A DNA stretch of 14,879 nt from an uncultured Mollicutes bacterium (GTDB lineage: Bacteria > Bacillota_I > Bacilli_A > RF39 > UBA660), in NCBI GenBank assembly GCA_900557675.1, contig USTO01000013.1:1-14879 (forward strand). Reading direction: 5' to 3'. Shown one piece after another: positions 6,229 to 12,858 of this stretch. A model generated the notes under the pieces. It saw only the letters and a list, made by a program, of their open reading frames with translations. It did no database searches and was not told the origin of the DNA. Made by a program: the position numbers and the translations under genes. Every line of letters starts with the position of its first letter. Position 1 is the stretch's first letter.

Positions 6229-7755
6229 TTGAGAACAAAGAAAATTGCTTTAAATATGGTTAGTGATATTCTTCCTTATATTATAATTGGTGTTATTGGC
6301 CTTATTAAGGTTGATGTTTTAATTAAGTATATTGGGGATGTTGGTAATGGTTATTATCAGGTTATTAATCAGATTATTACTTATGTTTTTATTGCTCAGA
6401 TGGGATTTAGTGATGCTGTTATTTATAGTTTATATAAGCCTTTTGCAGAGAAGAATAAGGGTGATATTAACCGGATTTATTCGGGAAGTAGAAAGATTTT
6501 TAAGATAATTGGATGGGTTATTTTACTTATTATTGCTCTTGTATCACTGGGACTTTATTTCTTCTATGGTTTTGAAGATGGTTATAGAAATAGTAGTTTA
6601 ATTTGTTTTATAGTGATATCTGTTTCTTATCTTATTTCTTATTTTGGTAAAACACAGACTTATAGTGCGGTTTTATCGGCAGCTCAGGAGAAGTATATAT
6701 ATAATTTGGTTTTTAATATTATGAAGATCCTTAGTGATATATTAATTGTAGTAGTTGTTATTTTGTTTAAGTCATTAGAGGCTATTGCTATTGTTATTTT
6801 TATTGTTAAGGCTTTGGAAGAAATGGTTATGAGAATGGTTGTTAAGAGAAAGTATAAGTGGCTTAAGGAAGTAGAAGATGCTGATACTAGTATGGTTAAA
6901 ATGGTAAAGGATCTTGCTTGGATACAACTTGGATATCTTGCTCTTAATAATGTTGATGCTATTATACTGGTTGCTTTTGTATCCCCTGTTGCCGTTAGTA
7001 TTTATACTTCTTATAATTTTATTGTTAGGTATTTGAATGAGATATCATCACGTGTCGAAAGGGGAGCAGTTTATTCTTTTGGTAATGTTTTTGCTAAAAA
7101 GGAAGATGATAAAGCGGAGAAATTGTTTAAGGAATTTAATGTATTATTTATAATTATTGCTTTTAGTGTATGTATTACATTTACTCTTGGTATTAGGAGT
7201 TTTGTTAATGTATGGATTGGTAAAGAGAACTATATTTTGGGTTACTTATCAATAATACTTTTTGCCGTGGCTTTGTTTTTAAATATTATTTATTATCCTC
7301 TACTTGCAGTTGTTAATGCTAAGGGTTTATTTAAGGATAATAAAAATCACGTCTTTATTTGTGCGACGGTTAATGTTGTTTTATCTATTTTACTTGTTAA
7401 ACCGTTTGGTCTTAATGGTTTACTTTTAGCAACAGCCCTAGCTTTCTTTGTTAATATATTCTTAAAGATGAATGTTATTAAGAATAAGATTATAGAGGGT
7501 ATTGATAAGAGAAGACTTGCTACGGAGTACTTAGTTTTAATTGCTTTATTTATTATTATTTGTGTACTTATTAAACCATTAGAGGTGTTTATTCTTCATA
7601 AGGGCTTTGGTTTTATGGGCTGTATTCTTTCTCTTGGTATTATCTTTATTGTTGTTACTTTGATTAATGTACTTATTATGTGTTCTTGTAGTGAAAGTAC
7701 AAGGAATTTACTTAAAAGGGGAAAGAGTCTTATTAAGGGATTAAAGAAGCACTAA
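6229..7755 (+). CDS. Wzx-like polysaccharide flippase (MOP superfamily)
   Basis: The product is a 508-residue polytopic membrane protein with about 12-14 hydrophobic helices. It has the pattern of Wzx/PST-type exporters, which flip lipid-linked oligosaccharides across the membrane: a first pair of helices ending in KVDVLIKYIGDVGNGYYQ (28-45), a central cytoplasmic charged stretch (about 200-225) and paired helices in the second half. The substrate cannot be read from the sequence, and no glycosyltransferases adjoin it here. The start is TTG 6229: the ribosome binding site AAGGAGGAGGGG (6211-6222) is the strongest in the window and overlaps the end of trxB. It is the last gene of the operon, and its final codons form the left arm of the terminator. 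Confidence 0.82.
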   Translation: MRTKKIALNMVSDILPYIIIGVIGLIKVDVLIKYIGDVGNGYYQVINQIITYVFIAQMGFSDAVIYSLYKPFAEKNKGDINRIYSGSRKIFKIIGWVILLIIALVSLGLYFFYGFEDGYRNSSLICFIVISVSYLISYFGKTQTYSAVLSAAQEKYIYNLVFNIMKILSDILIVVVVILFKSLEAIAIVIFIVKALEEMVMRMVVKRKYKWLKEVEDADTSMVKMVKDLAWIQLGYLALNNVDAIILVAFVSPVAVSIYTSYNFIVRYLNEISSRVERGAVYSFGNVFAKKEDDKAEKLFKEFNVLFIIIAFSVCITFTLGIRSFVNVWIGKENYILGYLSIILFAVALFLNIIYYPLLAVVNAKGLFKDNKNHVFICATVNVVLSILLVKPFGLNGLLLATALAFFVNIFLKMNVIKNKIIEGIDKRRLATEYLVLIALFIIICVLIKPLEVFILHKGFGFMGCILSLGIIFIVVTLINVLIMCSCSESTRNLLKRGKSLIKGLKKH

Positions 7756-7770
7756 CAAAGTGCTTCTTTT
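7743..7770 (+). terminator. Intrinsic terminator of the envelope operon
   Basis: AAAGAAGCAC (7743-7752) pairs over ten bases with GTGCTTCTTT (7760-7769), with a seven-base loop that contains the TAA stop codon of the flippase gene, and the 3' arm ends in Ts. Confidence 0.8.
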
Positions 7771-7809
7771 AATAATTAAAGGTAAATTTATTAAATTTAG
7801 GTAAAATTA

Positions 7810-7838
7810 TTGATATTTTTATAAAAAAATGATATATT
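7810..7838 (+). promoter_or_regulatory. Candidate promoter for a small RNA
   Basis: TTGATA (7810-7815) and TATATT (7833-7838) are separated by exactly 17 bases, a good sigma-70-type match. No open frame of substance follows on the + strand; instead there are two hairpins. AT-rich DNA gives such matches by chance, so this is moderate evidence. Confidence 0.4.
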
Positions 7839-7844
7839 ATAAGT

Positions 7845-7957
7845 GTGAGTAACCTTGGCTTTTTGCGTGGTTAGGGTTACTGGATTATGTAGTATGTTCA
7901 ATAACCTTAACTCAGCAGTTAAGGTTATTACTATTATATCTATATTAATTTTTTTTA
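7845..7957 (+). ncRNA. Candidate structured small RNA
   Basis: Downstream of the candidate promoter lie two hairpins. The first pairs AGTAACC (7848-7854) with GGTTACT (7875-7881). The second is a strong 13-base stem (7900-7912 with 7917-7929) with a CAGC loop. TAACCTT occurs twice (7850-7856 and 7902-7908) and AAGGTTA (7921-7927) can pair with either, so alternative folds are possible. A run of eight Ts follows at 7949-7956, too far from the stem to be a textbook terminator. It does not resemble tRNA, tmRNA, SRP RNA or any riboswitch I know. The transcript would converge on the minus-strand gene that ends at 7945. On the minus strand the strong stem could instead serve that gene's 3' end. Confidence 0.3.
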
Positions 7958-8340
7958 ATATTGTTTGATAATTTAAGCACATTTAGAACAGAAGGAAATG
8001 TTAAAATACAACTAGTTATAATTGCCAATATACATAGAAGACATCCATCAAAATACCCATTCTTAAAATCTTCTAAAAAAGAATAAATCATAGTAATTAT
8101 AATTATTACTTTTATTAAAGAAATAATAGTTGAATAAATTACTCCCTTTTTTATTATATCTAGGGTAATTAATATATCAATCAAATTCATTAAAAAGAAA
8201 AGTATTGAAGGCAAAATAAGTAAATCACTCATATCAAGAGGCCCTGATTCAGAACTTAGTCCCATTACTGTTCCAATAATTGATAATGTTATTCCTATAA
8301 TACTTCCAATAATTGATAATGTTATTAAAATTTTATTCAT
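7945..8340 (-). CDS. Four-helix membrane protein, unknown function
   Basis: This is the only convincing minus-strand gene. It encodes 131 residues with about four membrane segments (4-27, 39-62, 67-91, 98-119) and a short charged loop (91-97). On its own strand GAGGT sits about eight bases before the ATG, supporting the start. An 11-residue unit (ITLSIIG plus four residues) occurs twice in the first helix, caused by an exact DNA repeat. I recognise no family. The flanks are long non-coding gaps, and its orientation opposes all its neighbours, which suggests accessory or transferred DNA. The 3' end faces the candidate small RNA. Confidence 0.6.
   Translation of the reverse strand: MNKILITLSIIGSIIGITLSIIGTVMGLSSESGPLDMSDLLILPSILFFLMNLIDILITLDIIKKGVIYSTIISLIKVIIIITMIYSFLEDFKNGYFDGCLLCILAIITSCILTFPSVLNVLKLSNNIKKN
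8271..8326 (-). repeat. 33-base-period tandem duplication inside the membrane-protein gene
   Basis: A 23-base sequence at 8271-8293 recurs exactly at 8304-8326, a period of 33 bases or 11 codons. It duplicates the ITLSIIG unit of the first transmembrane helix. Exact identity at the DNA level suggests a recent event. Confidence 0.75.
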
Positions 8341-8582
8341 TTTATGTACCTCATATTAAGTATATCATAAGTCGTATTTAGTTATACTATATATAATAAA
8401 TGGTGTTAATATAATTTTAATATAAATTTAATAAATATACTTGTTATAGTTGCAGAAATTTAAAAACTGCATTATAATTATTATAGAAATAAAAAAATGG
8501 TGTTAGTTATATATTTAATACATCTTCTGGTATTGTACTTTGATAGTATATAAATATTAATAATCTTGTGTATAATTAAATC
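8341..8582. other. AT-rich intergenic region without recognised genes
   Basis: This gap separates the minus-strand membrane protein from the palindrome of the second ATPase. Apart from a short TGCAG/CTGCA hairpin (8451-8455 with 8467-8471) and the upstream signals of the minus-strand gene, I see nothing interpretable. Confidence 0.5.
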
Positions 8583-8624
8583 TCATTCCGAAATTTTTCG
8601 CAAATGCGAAAAATTTCGGAATGA
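8583..8624. repeat. Perfect palindrome with 20-base arms upstream of ATPase 2
   Basis: Bases 8583-8602 are the exact reverse complement of 8605-8624, with only two A bases between. The arms contain CATTCCGAAATTTTTCGCA. It ends six bases before the -35 box of the next gene and has no T-tail, so it fits a regulatory site or a recognition or processing site better than a terminator. There is no second copy downstream of the gene in this window, and its sequence differs from the palindromes at 642 and 1972. Confidence 0.92.
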
Positions 8625-8629
8625 AAGTG

Positions 8630-8658
8630 TTTACAAATTATATAATATATAGTATAAT
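8630..8658 (+). promoter_or_regulatory. Promoter of the second DUF4143 ATPase
   Basis: TTTACA (8630-8635) and a perfect TATAAT (8653-8658) are spaced by 17 bases, the best promoter match in the window. The ribosome binding site AAGGGAG (8674-8680) and ATG 8687 follow. Confidence 0.75.
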
Positions 8659-8686
8659 TTAATTGTAGTGACGAAGGGAGAAATGT

Positions 8687-9943
8687 ATGAAGGAGATAAA
8701 AAGAGATTTCTACTTAAAGCAGTTAATAAAAAAAGATGGAAATGGACAAATAAAAATAATTACTGGTATAAGAAGATGTGGAAAATCTTATTTATTAAAA
8801 AATATTTTTTATAAATACTTACTACAAAATAATGATAAAGACCACGTTATATATATACCTCTTGATATTAAAGAAAATGAAGAATTATTGGATGGGAATG
8901 TATTTATAAAATATATTAGAACTTTGATTAAAGATGATAAAAAGTATTACTTATTATTGGATGAAATTCAGAAAATGGATGATTTTGTTCCGGTACTAAA
9001 TACCTTTCTTTATGAAGATAATATAGAAGTATATGTTACAGGTTCTAATGCTAAACTATTATCCAAAGATGTTGTTACTGAGTTTCGTGGTCGTGGTGAT
9101 GAAATACACGTATATCCTTTAAGTTTTAGTGAATATATGGAAGCCTTTGATGGAGATCAATATGAGGGATATGAGCAATATAGTATTTATGGTGGCTTAC
9201 CTTATACTTTATCGTTTGAAACGGATAATGAACGTTCTAAATATTTAAAAAGTCTTTTTGAAGAAACATATCTAAGAGATATAATTGAAAGAAATAATGT
9301 TACAAATGTGGAAGAACTTAACGAACTACTTAATATTATTTCTTCGCAAATTGGTTCTTTAACTAATCCTCATAATCTTCAAAATACTTTTAAAAGTGAA
9401 AAGAATATGGTTCTTAGTGATAAAACGATAAGTAATTATTTGGAATATTTTGCAGATGCTTTTTTAATTACTAAGGCGGAAAGGTATGATGTTAAGGGGA
9501 AAAAATATATTAATTCTCCATATAAGTATTACTTTGAAGATATGGGTCTTAGAAATGCAAGACTAAATTTTAGACAGATTGATAAAGGTCATATAATGGA
9601 AAATATTATATATAATGAACTTTTAAGACGTGGTTATAATGTTGATGTTGGCGTAGTAGAGGTTAACGAAACAAAGGAAGATGGAACTCGCTTTAAACCT
9701 CAATATGAAGTAGACTTTGTTTGTAATATGGGAAGTAAAAGAATATATGTTCAGTCAGCTTATGAAATGCAGGGTACTGCTAAAGAAAGACAAGAGAGAA
9801 AGTCTTTACTTAATATTAATGATTATTTTAAGAAGATAATAATTTTGGGTGATGTTAGTAAACCGAGAATGGATGATAATGGTATTATTACAATGGGAAT
9901 ATTTTATTTTCTTCTTAATGAGGATAGTTTAGATAGTTATTAA
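8687..9943 (+). CDS. AAA family ATPase with C-terminal DUF4143 domain, copy 2
   Basis: The product is 418 residues with the same architecture as the gene at 722: Walker A GIRRCGKS (27-34), Walker B YLLLDEIQ (88-95), VTGSNAKLL (117-125), GRGDEIHVYPLSFSEY (135-150), and a DUF4143 part with GHIMENIIYNELLRRGY (301-317), EVDF (341-344) and IYVQSA (353-358), equivalent to a PD-(D/E)XK-like core. It differs clearly from copy 1 (I judge roughly a third of residues the same), so it is not a recent duplicate. Codons are more A-ended (AAA over AAG for Lys) than in the core genes, which suggests transfer. It is a single-gene unit with its own palindrome, promoter and terminator, placed just upstream of the ireB module. 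ATG 8687 is supported by AAGGGAG at six-base spacing. Role unknown. Confidence 0.9.
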   Translation: MKEIKRDFYLKQLIKKDGNGQIKIITGIRRCGKSYLLKNIFYKYLLQNNDKDHVIYIPLDIKENEELLDGNVFIKYIRTLIKDDKKYYLLLDEIQKMDDFVPVLNTFLYEDNIEVYVTGSNAKLLSKDVVTEFRGRGDEIHVYPLSFSEYMEAFDGDQYEGYEQYSIYGGLPYTLSFETDNERSKYLKSLFEETYLRDIIERNNVTNVEELNELLNIISSQIGSLTNPHNLQNTFKSEKNMVLSDKTISNYLEYFADAFLITKAERYDVKGKKYINSPYKYYFEDMGLRNARLNFRQIDKGHIMENIIYNELLRRGYNVDVGVVEVNETKEDGTRFKPQYEVDFVCNMGSKRIYVQSAYEMQGTAKERQERKSLLNINDYFKKIIILGDVSKPRMDDNGIITMGIFYFLLNEDSLDSY

Positions 9944-9967
9944 TTGGGTTTATCTATATAGAAATGG

Positions 9968-9998
9968 GAATTAACTTTATTTATGTTAGTTCTTTTTT
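9968..9998 (+). terminator. Intrinsic terminator after ATPase 2
   Basis: GAATTAAC (9968-9975) pairs with GTTAGTTC (9985-9992), with one T-G wobble and a nine-base loop, followed by six Ts (9993-9998). It lies 25 bases after the stop codon. Confidence 0.65.
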
Positions 9999-10089
9999 CT
10001 TACCACCGTAGGGTAATATTATAAAATTGGTCTTATATTATATACTTATTTTCATAAGTTTAATAGAATAAATAATGAAAACTTTGTTA

Positions 10090-10124
10090 AAATGCTTGTA
10101 GTTAGTCATTTTATATGTTAAAAT
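10090..10124 (+). promoter_or_regulatory. Promoter of the ireB-ruvX-yrzB-mltG operon
   Basis: TTGTAG (10096-10101), a 17-base spacer and TAAAAT (10119-10124) with an upstream TG (10116-10117). The -35 box is embedded in AAATGCTTGTA (10090-10100), a sequence shared with two other promoters in this window. An ATG at 10115 lies inside the promoter and so cannot start ireB. Confidence 0.6.
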
Positions 10125-10147
10125 TAAAGAGTACAGAGGTGATATGT

Positions 10148-10372
10148 ATGGATAGTGATAGTAAACGCTCGGATGAAAGTGTAAGAGAAGTTTTAAAAGA
10201 GGTATATAATTCATTGATGCAAAGGGGATATAATCCAATTAATCAATTAGCGGGATATCTTGTTAGTAATGATTTGGGCTATATTTCTAATTATAAGGGA
10301 GCAAGGAATAAGCTTTCTAAGCTAGATAGAAATACGATTATTGAGGTTCTTTTAGAAGATTATTTGAAATGA
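10148..10372 (+). CDS. ireB: IreB family regulatory phosphoprotein (UPF0297)
   Basis: The product is a 74-residue protein matching IreB/YrzL: LKEVYNSLMQRGYNPINQLAGYLVS, ending in the conserved ARNKLSKLDRNTIIEVLLEDYL. In Enterococcus faecalis IreB is a small dimeric protein phosphorylated by the PASTA kinase IreK and linked to cephalosporin resistance and wall stress. The N-terminal tail before the conserved core has serines (residues 3, 5, 8, 11) and no threonine, whereas the mapped sites in the Enterococcus protein are threonines. The start ATG 10148 follows CAGAGGTGAT at about eight bases; a longer reading from 10115 would begin within the promoter. The stop overlaps the ruvX start (ATGA). 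It heads a conserved Firmicutes gene set, although alaS, often upstream, is missing. Confidence 0.93.
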   Translation: MDSDSKRSDESVREVLKEVYNSLMQRGYNPINQLAGYLVSNDLGYISNYKGARNKLSKLDRNTIIEVLLEDYLK

Positions 10373-10797
10373 GATATTTAGGCCTTGATTTGGGAAGTAA
10401 GACACTAGGAATTAGTATTAGTGATAGAACGGGTCTTATTGCTAGTGTTTATAAAACGTTATTTTTTGCTGAAGATAATTATGATGAGTTATATGATGAG
10501 ATAAGATGTATTGTTAGTAAGGAGGATATTTCTAAGATTGTTTTGGGCTTTCCTAAGAATATGGACAACTCTCTTGGAAAGAGGGCGGATATTACGCTTG
10601 CTTTTAAGGAGAGGTTAGAGAGTGTTATAGGGGTTTCTGTTATCTTAGAGGATGAAAGACTTACTAGTGTTATTAGTAATAATATTTTAATTAGTGCTGA
10701 TATGTCAAGGAAGAAAAGAAAGAAAAAGGTTGATGGGCTTAGTGCGGTTATTATTCTGCAAGGCTTTTTAGATAGAGAAAATAAGGAGAGGAAATAG
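10369..10797 (+). CDS. ruvX: RuvX/YqgF Holliday junction resolvase-like nuclease
   Basis: The product is 142 residues of the RNase H-like YqgF family. The first acidic site is in LGLDLGSKTLGIS (Asp7), VLGFPKNMD (58-66) is the family's conserved middle motif, EDERLTSV (94-101) carries the second acidic site and VDGLSAVIILQ (121-131) the third (Asp122), so the catalytic set is intact. Proteins of this family have been linked to Holliday junction resolution and to processing of 16S rRNA 5' ends; which applies here is not shown. The ATG overlaps the ireB stop by four bases. Length is normal for the family. Confidence 0.93.
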   Translation: MRYLGLDLGSKTLGISISDRTGLIASVYKTLFFAEDNYDELYDEIRCIVSKEDISKIVLGFPKNMDNSLGKRADITLAFKERLESVIGVSVILEDERLTSVISNNILISADMSRKKRKKKVDGLSAVIILQGFLDRENKERK

Positions 10798-10800
10798 GTT

Positions 10801-11100
10801 ATGGAAGATAATAAGTTTAAGATTAAGAATGAAGATGGTAAGGAAGTTTTATGTGAGGTTTTATTTACGTTTGAATCTGATGAAACGAATAAGAATTATA
10901 TGGTATATACGGATAATACGAAGGATGATAGTGGTAGGACAAGGGTATATGCATCTGTATATAGTGTTAATGATGAGGATGGTCATACAGAACTTTTACC
11001 AGTTGAGACTGATAGGGAATGGAAGATTATTGAAACTATAATTGAGAGTGTTAGTGAAGAAGCTAAAAAGGAAAAAGGGGAGGATGAGGCAAAGGTATAG
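10801..11100 (+). CDS. yrzB: DUF1292 protein (YrzB-like)
   Basis: The product is 99 residues, strongly acidic, with the beta-strand pattern of DUF1292: FKIKNEDGKEVLCEVLFTFESDETNKNYMVYTD condensed in residues 6-38, a variable loop, then VYASVYSV and a final EWKIIETIIESV helix (73-84). YrzB is found next to ruvX and mltG in many Firmicutes; function is unknown. The start ATG 10801 lies three bases after the ruvX stop, with AAGGAGAGG in the end of ruvX as ribosome binding site. The C-terminal tail of mixed Glu and Lys is typical. Confidence 0.85.
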   Translation: MEDNKFKIKNEDGKEVLCEVLFTFESDETNKNYMVYTDNTKDDSGRTRVYASVYSVNDEDGHTELLPVETDREWKIIETIIESVSEEAKKEKGEDEAKV

Positions 11101-11112
11101 CCTGATATTATT

Positions 11113-12186
11113 ATGAATTTAATGACAAAAAGGGTAATTATTTCGATAACTGGTATGTGTTTAATGTGCTTTATTGCTATTGGGTTATATTTGTTTTTGC
11201 TTACGGGCACTAGTAATGATAAGTCTACTAGGGTTGTTACGATAGATGCTGGTGGTATTTCTTCTATTGCAAAGAAGTTAGAGAGTGATGGCTTTATTAG
11301 AAGTGCTAATGCTTTTAAGGTTTATATGTATACACAGAGTAATAGGAATTTGAAAGCGGGAACATATAAGTTATCTAAGAGTATGGGGGTAAGGAAAATT
11401 GTTAAAGAACTTCAAAGGGGTAGTAAGTATAATATAGAGGAGGTTCGTCTTACTTTTAAAGAGGGTAAGAATATAAGGGGTGTTGCTAAGGTTATTAGTG
11501 AAAATACGAATAATAGTTATGAAGATGTTATTGGCGTACTTAGTGATAGGAGTTATGCTGAGGGACTTATTTCTAAGTACTGGTTTCTTAGTGATGAGAT
11601 TTTGAATAGTGGTATTTATTATCCTTTAGAGGGGTATTTATTTCCTAATACTTATTTTTTTAAGAATAGAAATGTTAGTATAGATGTTATTATTACGACA
11701 ATGCTTGATGAGATGGGTAAACAGTTAGAGGTATATAGGGATGATATATCTAAGAGTGGTCTTTCTATTCATAAGCTTATTACGCTTGCTTCTATTGTTG
11801 AATTAGAGGGAGCAAGTAGTAATGATAGGGCTAAGGTTGCAGGGGTCTTTTATAATAGGCTTAATAGTGGCTGGAATCTTGGTAGTGATGTTACGACTTA
11901 TTATGCTTTAAGGATTGATGATTTTTCGGTTAGTCTTAGTAAAGAACAGGGTCTTTATAATTGTGATAATGGTTATAATACGAGATGTACTTCTTATATT
12001 GGGCTTCCGGTTGGTCCTATTGATAATCCTGGTATTGCGAGTATTAAGAGTGCTATATATCCGGAAAGTCACGATTATTATTATTTTGTTGCAGATTGTA
12101 AGGGTAAAACATATCTTAATAAGGATGAGAATGGTCATTTTGCTACTATTAATAAATTAAAGAAAGAGAACAATTGGTGTGCTTAA
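11113..12186 (+). CDS. mltG: Endolytic peptidoglycan transglycosylase MltG (YceG)
   Basis: MltG cuts nascent glycan strands within the chain and is thought to end their polymerisation. The product is 357 residues: one N-terminal membrane helix (about 9-31), a LysM-like region (about 40-105), then the YceG domain with YYPLEGYLFPNTYFF (169-183), ASIVELEG (226-233) with the catalytic Glu, KVAGVFYNRL (241-250), LGSDVTTYYAL (256-266) and YIGLPVGPIDNPG (295-307). All hallmarks are present. ATG 11113 is 12 bases after the DUF1292 stop and has no clear ribosome binding site (ATG 11122 is an alternative), so coupling is likely. The stop codon lies in the terminator hairpin. It sits in the cytoplasmic membrane with its catalytic part outside. 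Confidence 0.95.
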   Translation: MNLMTKRVIISITGMCLMCFIAIGLYLFLLTGTSNDKSTRVVTIDAGGISSIAKKLESDGFIRSANAFKVYMYTQSNRNLKAGTYKLSKSMGVRKIVKELQRGSKYNIEEVRLTFKEGKNIRGVAKVISENTNNSYEDVIGVLSDRSYAEGLISKYWFLSDEILNSGIYYPLEGYLFPNTYFFKNRNVSIDVIITTMLDEMGKQLEVYRDDISKSGLSIHKLITLASIVELEGASSNDRAKVAGVFYNRLNSGWNLGSDVTTYYALRIDDFSVSLSKEQGLYNCDNGYNTRCTSYIGLPVGPIDNPGIASIKSAIYPESHDYYYFVADCKGKTYLNKDENGHFATINKLKKENNWCA

Positions 12187-12198
12187 TTGTTCTCTTTT
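12163..12198 (+). terminator. Intrinsic terminator of the ireB-mltG operon
   Basis: A 13-base perfect stem (12163-12175 with 12185-12197) with a nine-base loop; the left arm is the mltG coding end and the stop codon (12184-12186) begins the right arm. The 3' arm ends in TTTT (12195-12198). Confidence 0.8.
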
Positions 12199-12228
12199 GA
12201 GATAATCAATGTGATAGGAGGATTATAA

Positions 12229-12696
12229 ATGGAAAAAGTAAAATTAATGAATATGTGTAAAATTGTTAATTCAAAAGAGGAGAAAGTTTTGGTTCAAGAA
12301 AGGGTTAAATCTTGGAAAGGCATTGCATTTCCTGGTGGCAAGCTAGAAGAGGGAGAAAGTATTATTAAATCAGTTGAAAGAGAAGTATATGAGGAAACTG
12401 GTCTTGTGGTTAACAATTTAAAAATATGCGGAATAAAAGATTGGTATGATTATAAAGAAAAAATAAGAAATTTAATATTTTTATTCGAAACGAATACTTA
12501 TAAAGGGGAATTGATACCAGAAACAGATGAGGGAAAGGTATATTGGGTTACTTATGAAGAACTATCTAAGATGAATTTGGCTAATGATTTTGATAAGTTA
12601 TTGGAAGTATTTGATAATAGGAATATTAATGAATTTGTATATATTGATAATATGAATTTAGATGATAGTGAGAGGTGGAATTTAAAATTATACTAA
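12229..12696 (+). CDS. Nudix hydrolase (MutT-like)
   Basis: The product is a 155-residue Nudix protein. The Nudix box is complete: Gly37, Glu43, then REVYEETGL (51-59), fitting Gx5Ex7REUxEExGU, so metal-dependent hydrolysis of a nucleoside diphosphate derivative is expected. The layout resembles small 8-oxo-dGTP diphosphatase types (FPGGKLEEGES at 35-45), but the substrate cannot be read off. The C-terminal tail from about 122 (FVYIDNMNLDDSERWN) is additional to the core fold. Lysine is mostly AAA (about 14 of 18 by eye, against about one third in mltG), and the gene is less G-rich than its neighbours, suggesting later arrival. AGGAGG (12216-12221) gives a sure start. It is a single gene between two terminators; no separate promoter is obvious. 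Confidence 0.9.
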   Translation: MEKVKLMNMCKIVNSKEEKVLVQERVKSWKGIAFPGGKLEEGESIIKSVEREVYEETGLVVNNLKICGIKDWYDYKEKIRNLIFLFETNTYKGELIPETDEGKVYWVTYEELSKMNLANDFDKLLEVFDNRNINEFVYIDNMNLDDSERWNLKLY

Positions 12697-12730
12697 TAAA
12701 ATATACTAAAAATGAATTTGGTTATAAATG

Positions 12731-12770
12731 GTTACTATTGTTTAATAGATTGAAAATAGTAACTTTTTTT
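12731..12770 (+). terminator. Intrinsic terminator after the Nudix gene
   Basis: GTTACTATT (12731-12739) pairs with AATAGTAAC (12755-12763) around a 15-base loop, followed by seven Ts (12764-12770). Confidence 0.8.
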
Positions 12771-12795
12771 ATGCAGTTTTGGAAAAATTGCAGGG

Positions 12796-12829
12796 AAATG
12801 CTTGCAAAAACTTTAAAATTGGGTATAAT
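12796..12829 (+). promoter_or_regulatory. Promoter of the AMP-forming ligase gene
   Basis: TTGCAA (12802-12807), a 16-base spacer and TATAAT (12824-12829). The -35 box is part of AAATGCTTGCA (12796-12806), nearly the same as the sequence at the ireB promoter. Confidence 0.7.
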
Positions 12830-12858
12830 AGGGGTGTAATTTTAGAGGAGTGATATGT

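Noticed and set aside
7797..7982. 61-residue minus-strand open frame across the hairpin region
   Set aside because: It overlaps the end of the better-supported minus-strand gene, reads through both hairpins and shows no protein-like pattern.
722..9943. Recent duplication of one DUF4143 ATPase to give the other
   Set aside because: The proteins differ over most of their length and in size (396 and 418 residues), and their palindromes are unrelated in sequence, so separate origin is more likely.
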